A stretch of 6,209 bases of DNA, from positions 1 through 6,209 of the forward strand of contig JAPULD010000414.1 in the NCBI GenBank assembly GCA_027295365.1, in the 5' to 3' direction. The notes beneath the pieces are model-generated. The model made no database searches. It worked only from the letters and a program-made list of their open reading frames with translations, and was not told where the DNA came from. A program made the translations under genes and the position numbers. Source of the DNA: Planctomycetota bacterium (GTDB lineage: Bacteria; Planctomycetota; Phycisphaerae; Phycisphaerales; SM1A02). Shown here piece by piece: positions 6,181 through 6,209 of the stretch (its first letter is position 1; every line of letters begins with the position of its first letter).

Positions 6181-6209
6181 GTCAACCGATTTCCACATTA
6201 CGCTGCATT
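6177..6209 (+). CDS. thrC: Probable threonine synthase, first 11 codons only
   Basis: ATG at 6177 overlaps the thrB stop (ATGA) and has GGAG 10 nt upstream (6163-6166), a sound translation start. The readable residues are MSQPISTLRCI, after which the window ends with the frame open. Many bacterial threonine synthases begin with a short lead followed by an L-x-C motif (first Cys of a C-x-x-C pair), which LRCI would fit. With the thrB-thrC order being very common, this is the likeliest identity, but eleven residues cannot prove it. The family converts O-phosphohomoserine to threonine with pyridoxal phosphate. Confidence 0.6.
   Translation, partial: MSQPISTLRCI

Noticed and set aside
5745..6185. 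146-codon minus-strand open frame opposite thrB
   Set aside because: Antisense shadow; Ser/Thr/Ala-rich low-information product with no motif, while thrB on the other strand is intact.
1..6209. CRISPR array, tRNA/rRNA genes, insertion sequence or defence system
   Set aside because: No spaced direct repeats, tRNA-like cloverleaf, transposase, integrase, nuclease or toxin-antitoxin coding signals were visible on either strand.

Overview
The window looks like bacterial chromosome of moderately high GC, compactly coded, with housekeeping amino-acid metabolism genes. Most starts have weak or no Shine-Dalgarno sequence. No rRNA, tRNA, insertion sequence or phage gene is visible. The lineage cannot be fixed from the sequence alone. 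The weak ribosome binding sites and gene mix would fit Planctomycetota or a similar environmental phylum, but this is a guess.

Layout: (1) 1-1159, minus strand: metK (S-adenosylmethionine synthetase), cut by the window edge a few residues before its C-terminus. A good sigma70-type promoter (1261-1289) and a hairpin-bearing leader lie upstream. (2) 1290-1622, minus: a small unrecognised ORF of doubtful reality. (3) 1621-2691, plus: a proline-racemase-fold enzyme whose Cys/Thr active-site pair marks it as a trans-3-hydroxy-L-proline dehydratase. It carries an unusual GGGGCN x4 repeat. (4) 2706-4076, minus, convergent with the dehydratase: a 12-TM amino-acid permease of the APC superfamily. (5) 4095-4946, minus, 18 nt upstream of the permease and probably co-transcribed with it: a SAM-dependent methyltransferase with an N-terminal membrane anchor or signal sequence and a short coiled coil. 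(6) 4947-5223: divergent intergenic region. (7) 5224-6180, plus: thrB (homoserine kinase), overlapping by ATGA (8) a gene starting at 6177, most likely thrC (threonine synthase), cut after 11 codons.

How they fit together: thrB-thrC are the last two steps of threonine synthesis. MetK makes SAM, the cofactor of the methyltransferase, but this is a general cofactor link and not evidence of a dedicated system. The dehydratase salvages 3-hydroxyproline towards proline. The convergent permease could import amino acids, but its substrate is not readable. I see no defence system, mobile element or clear new multi-gene system. The points most worth a second look are the anchored methyltransferase/permease pair, the G-rich hexamer repeat inside the dehydratase, and the metK leader.
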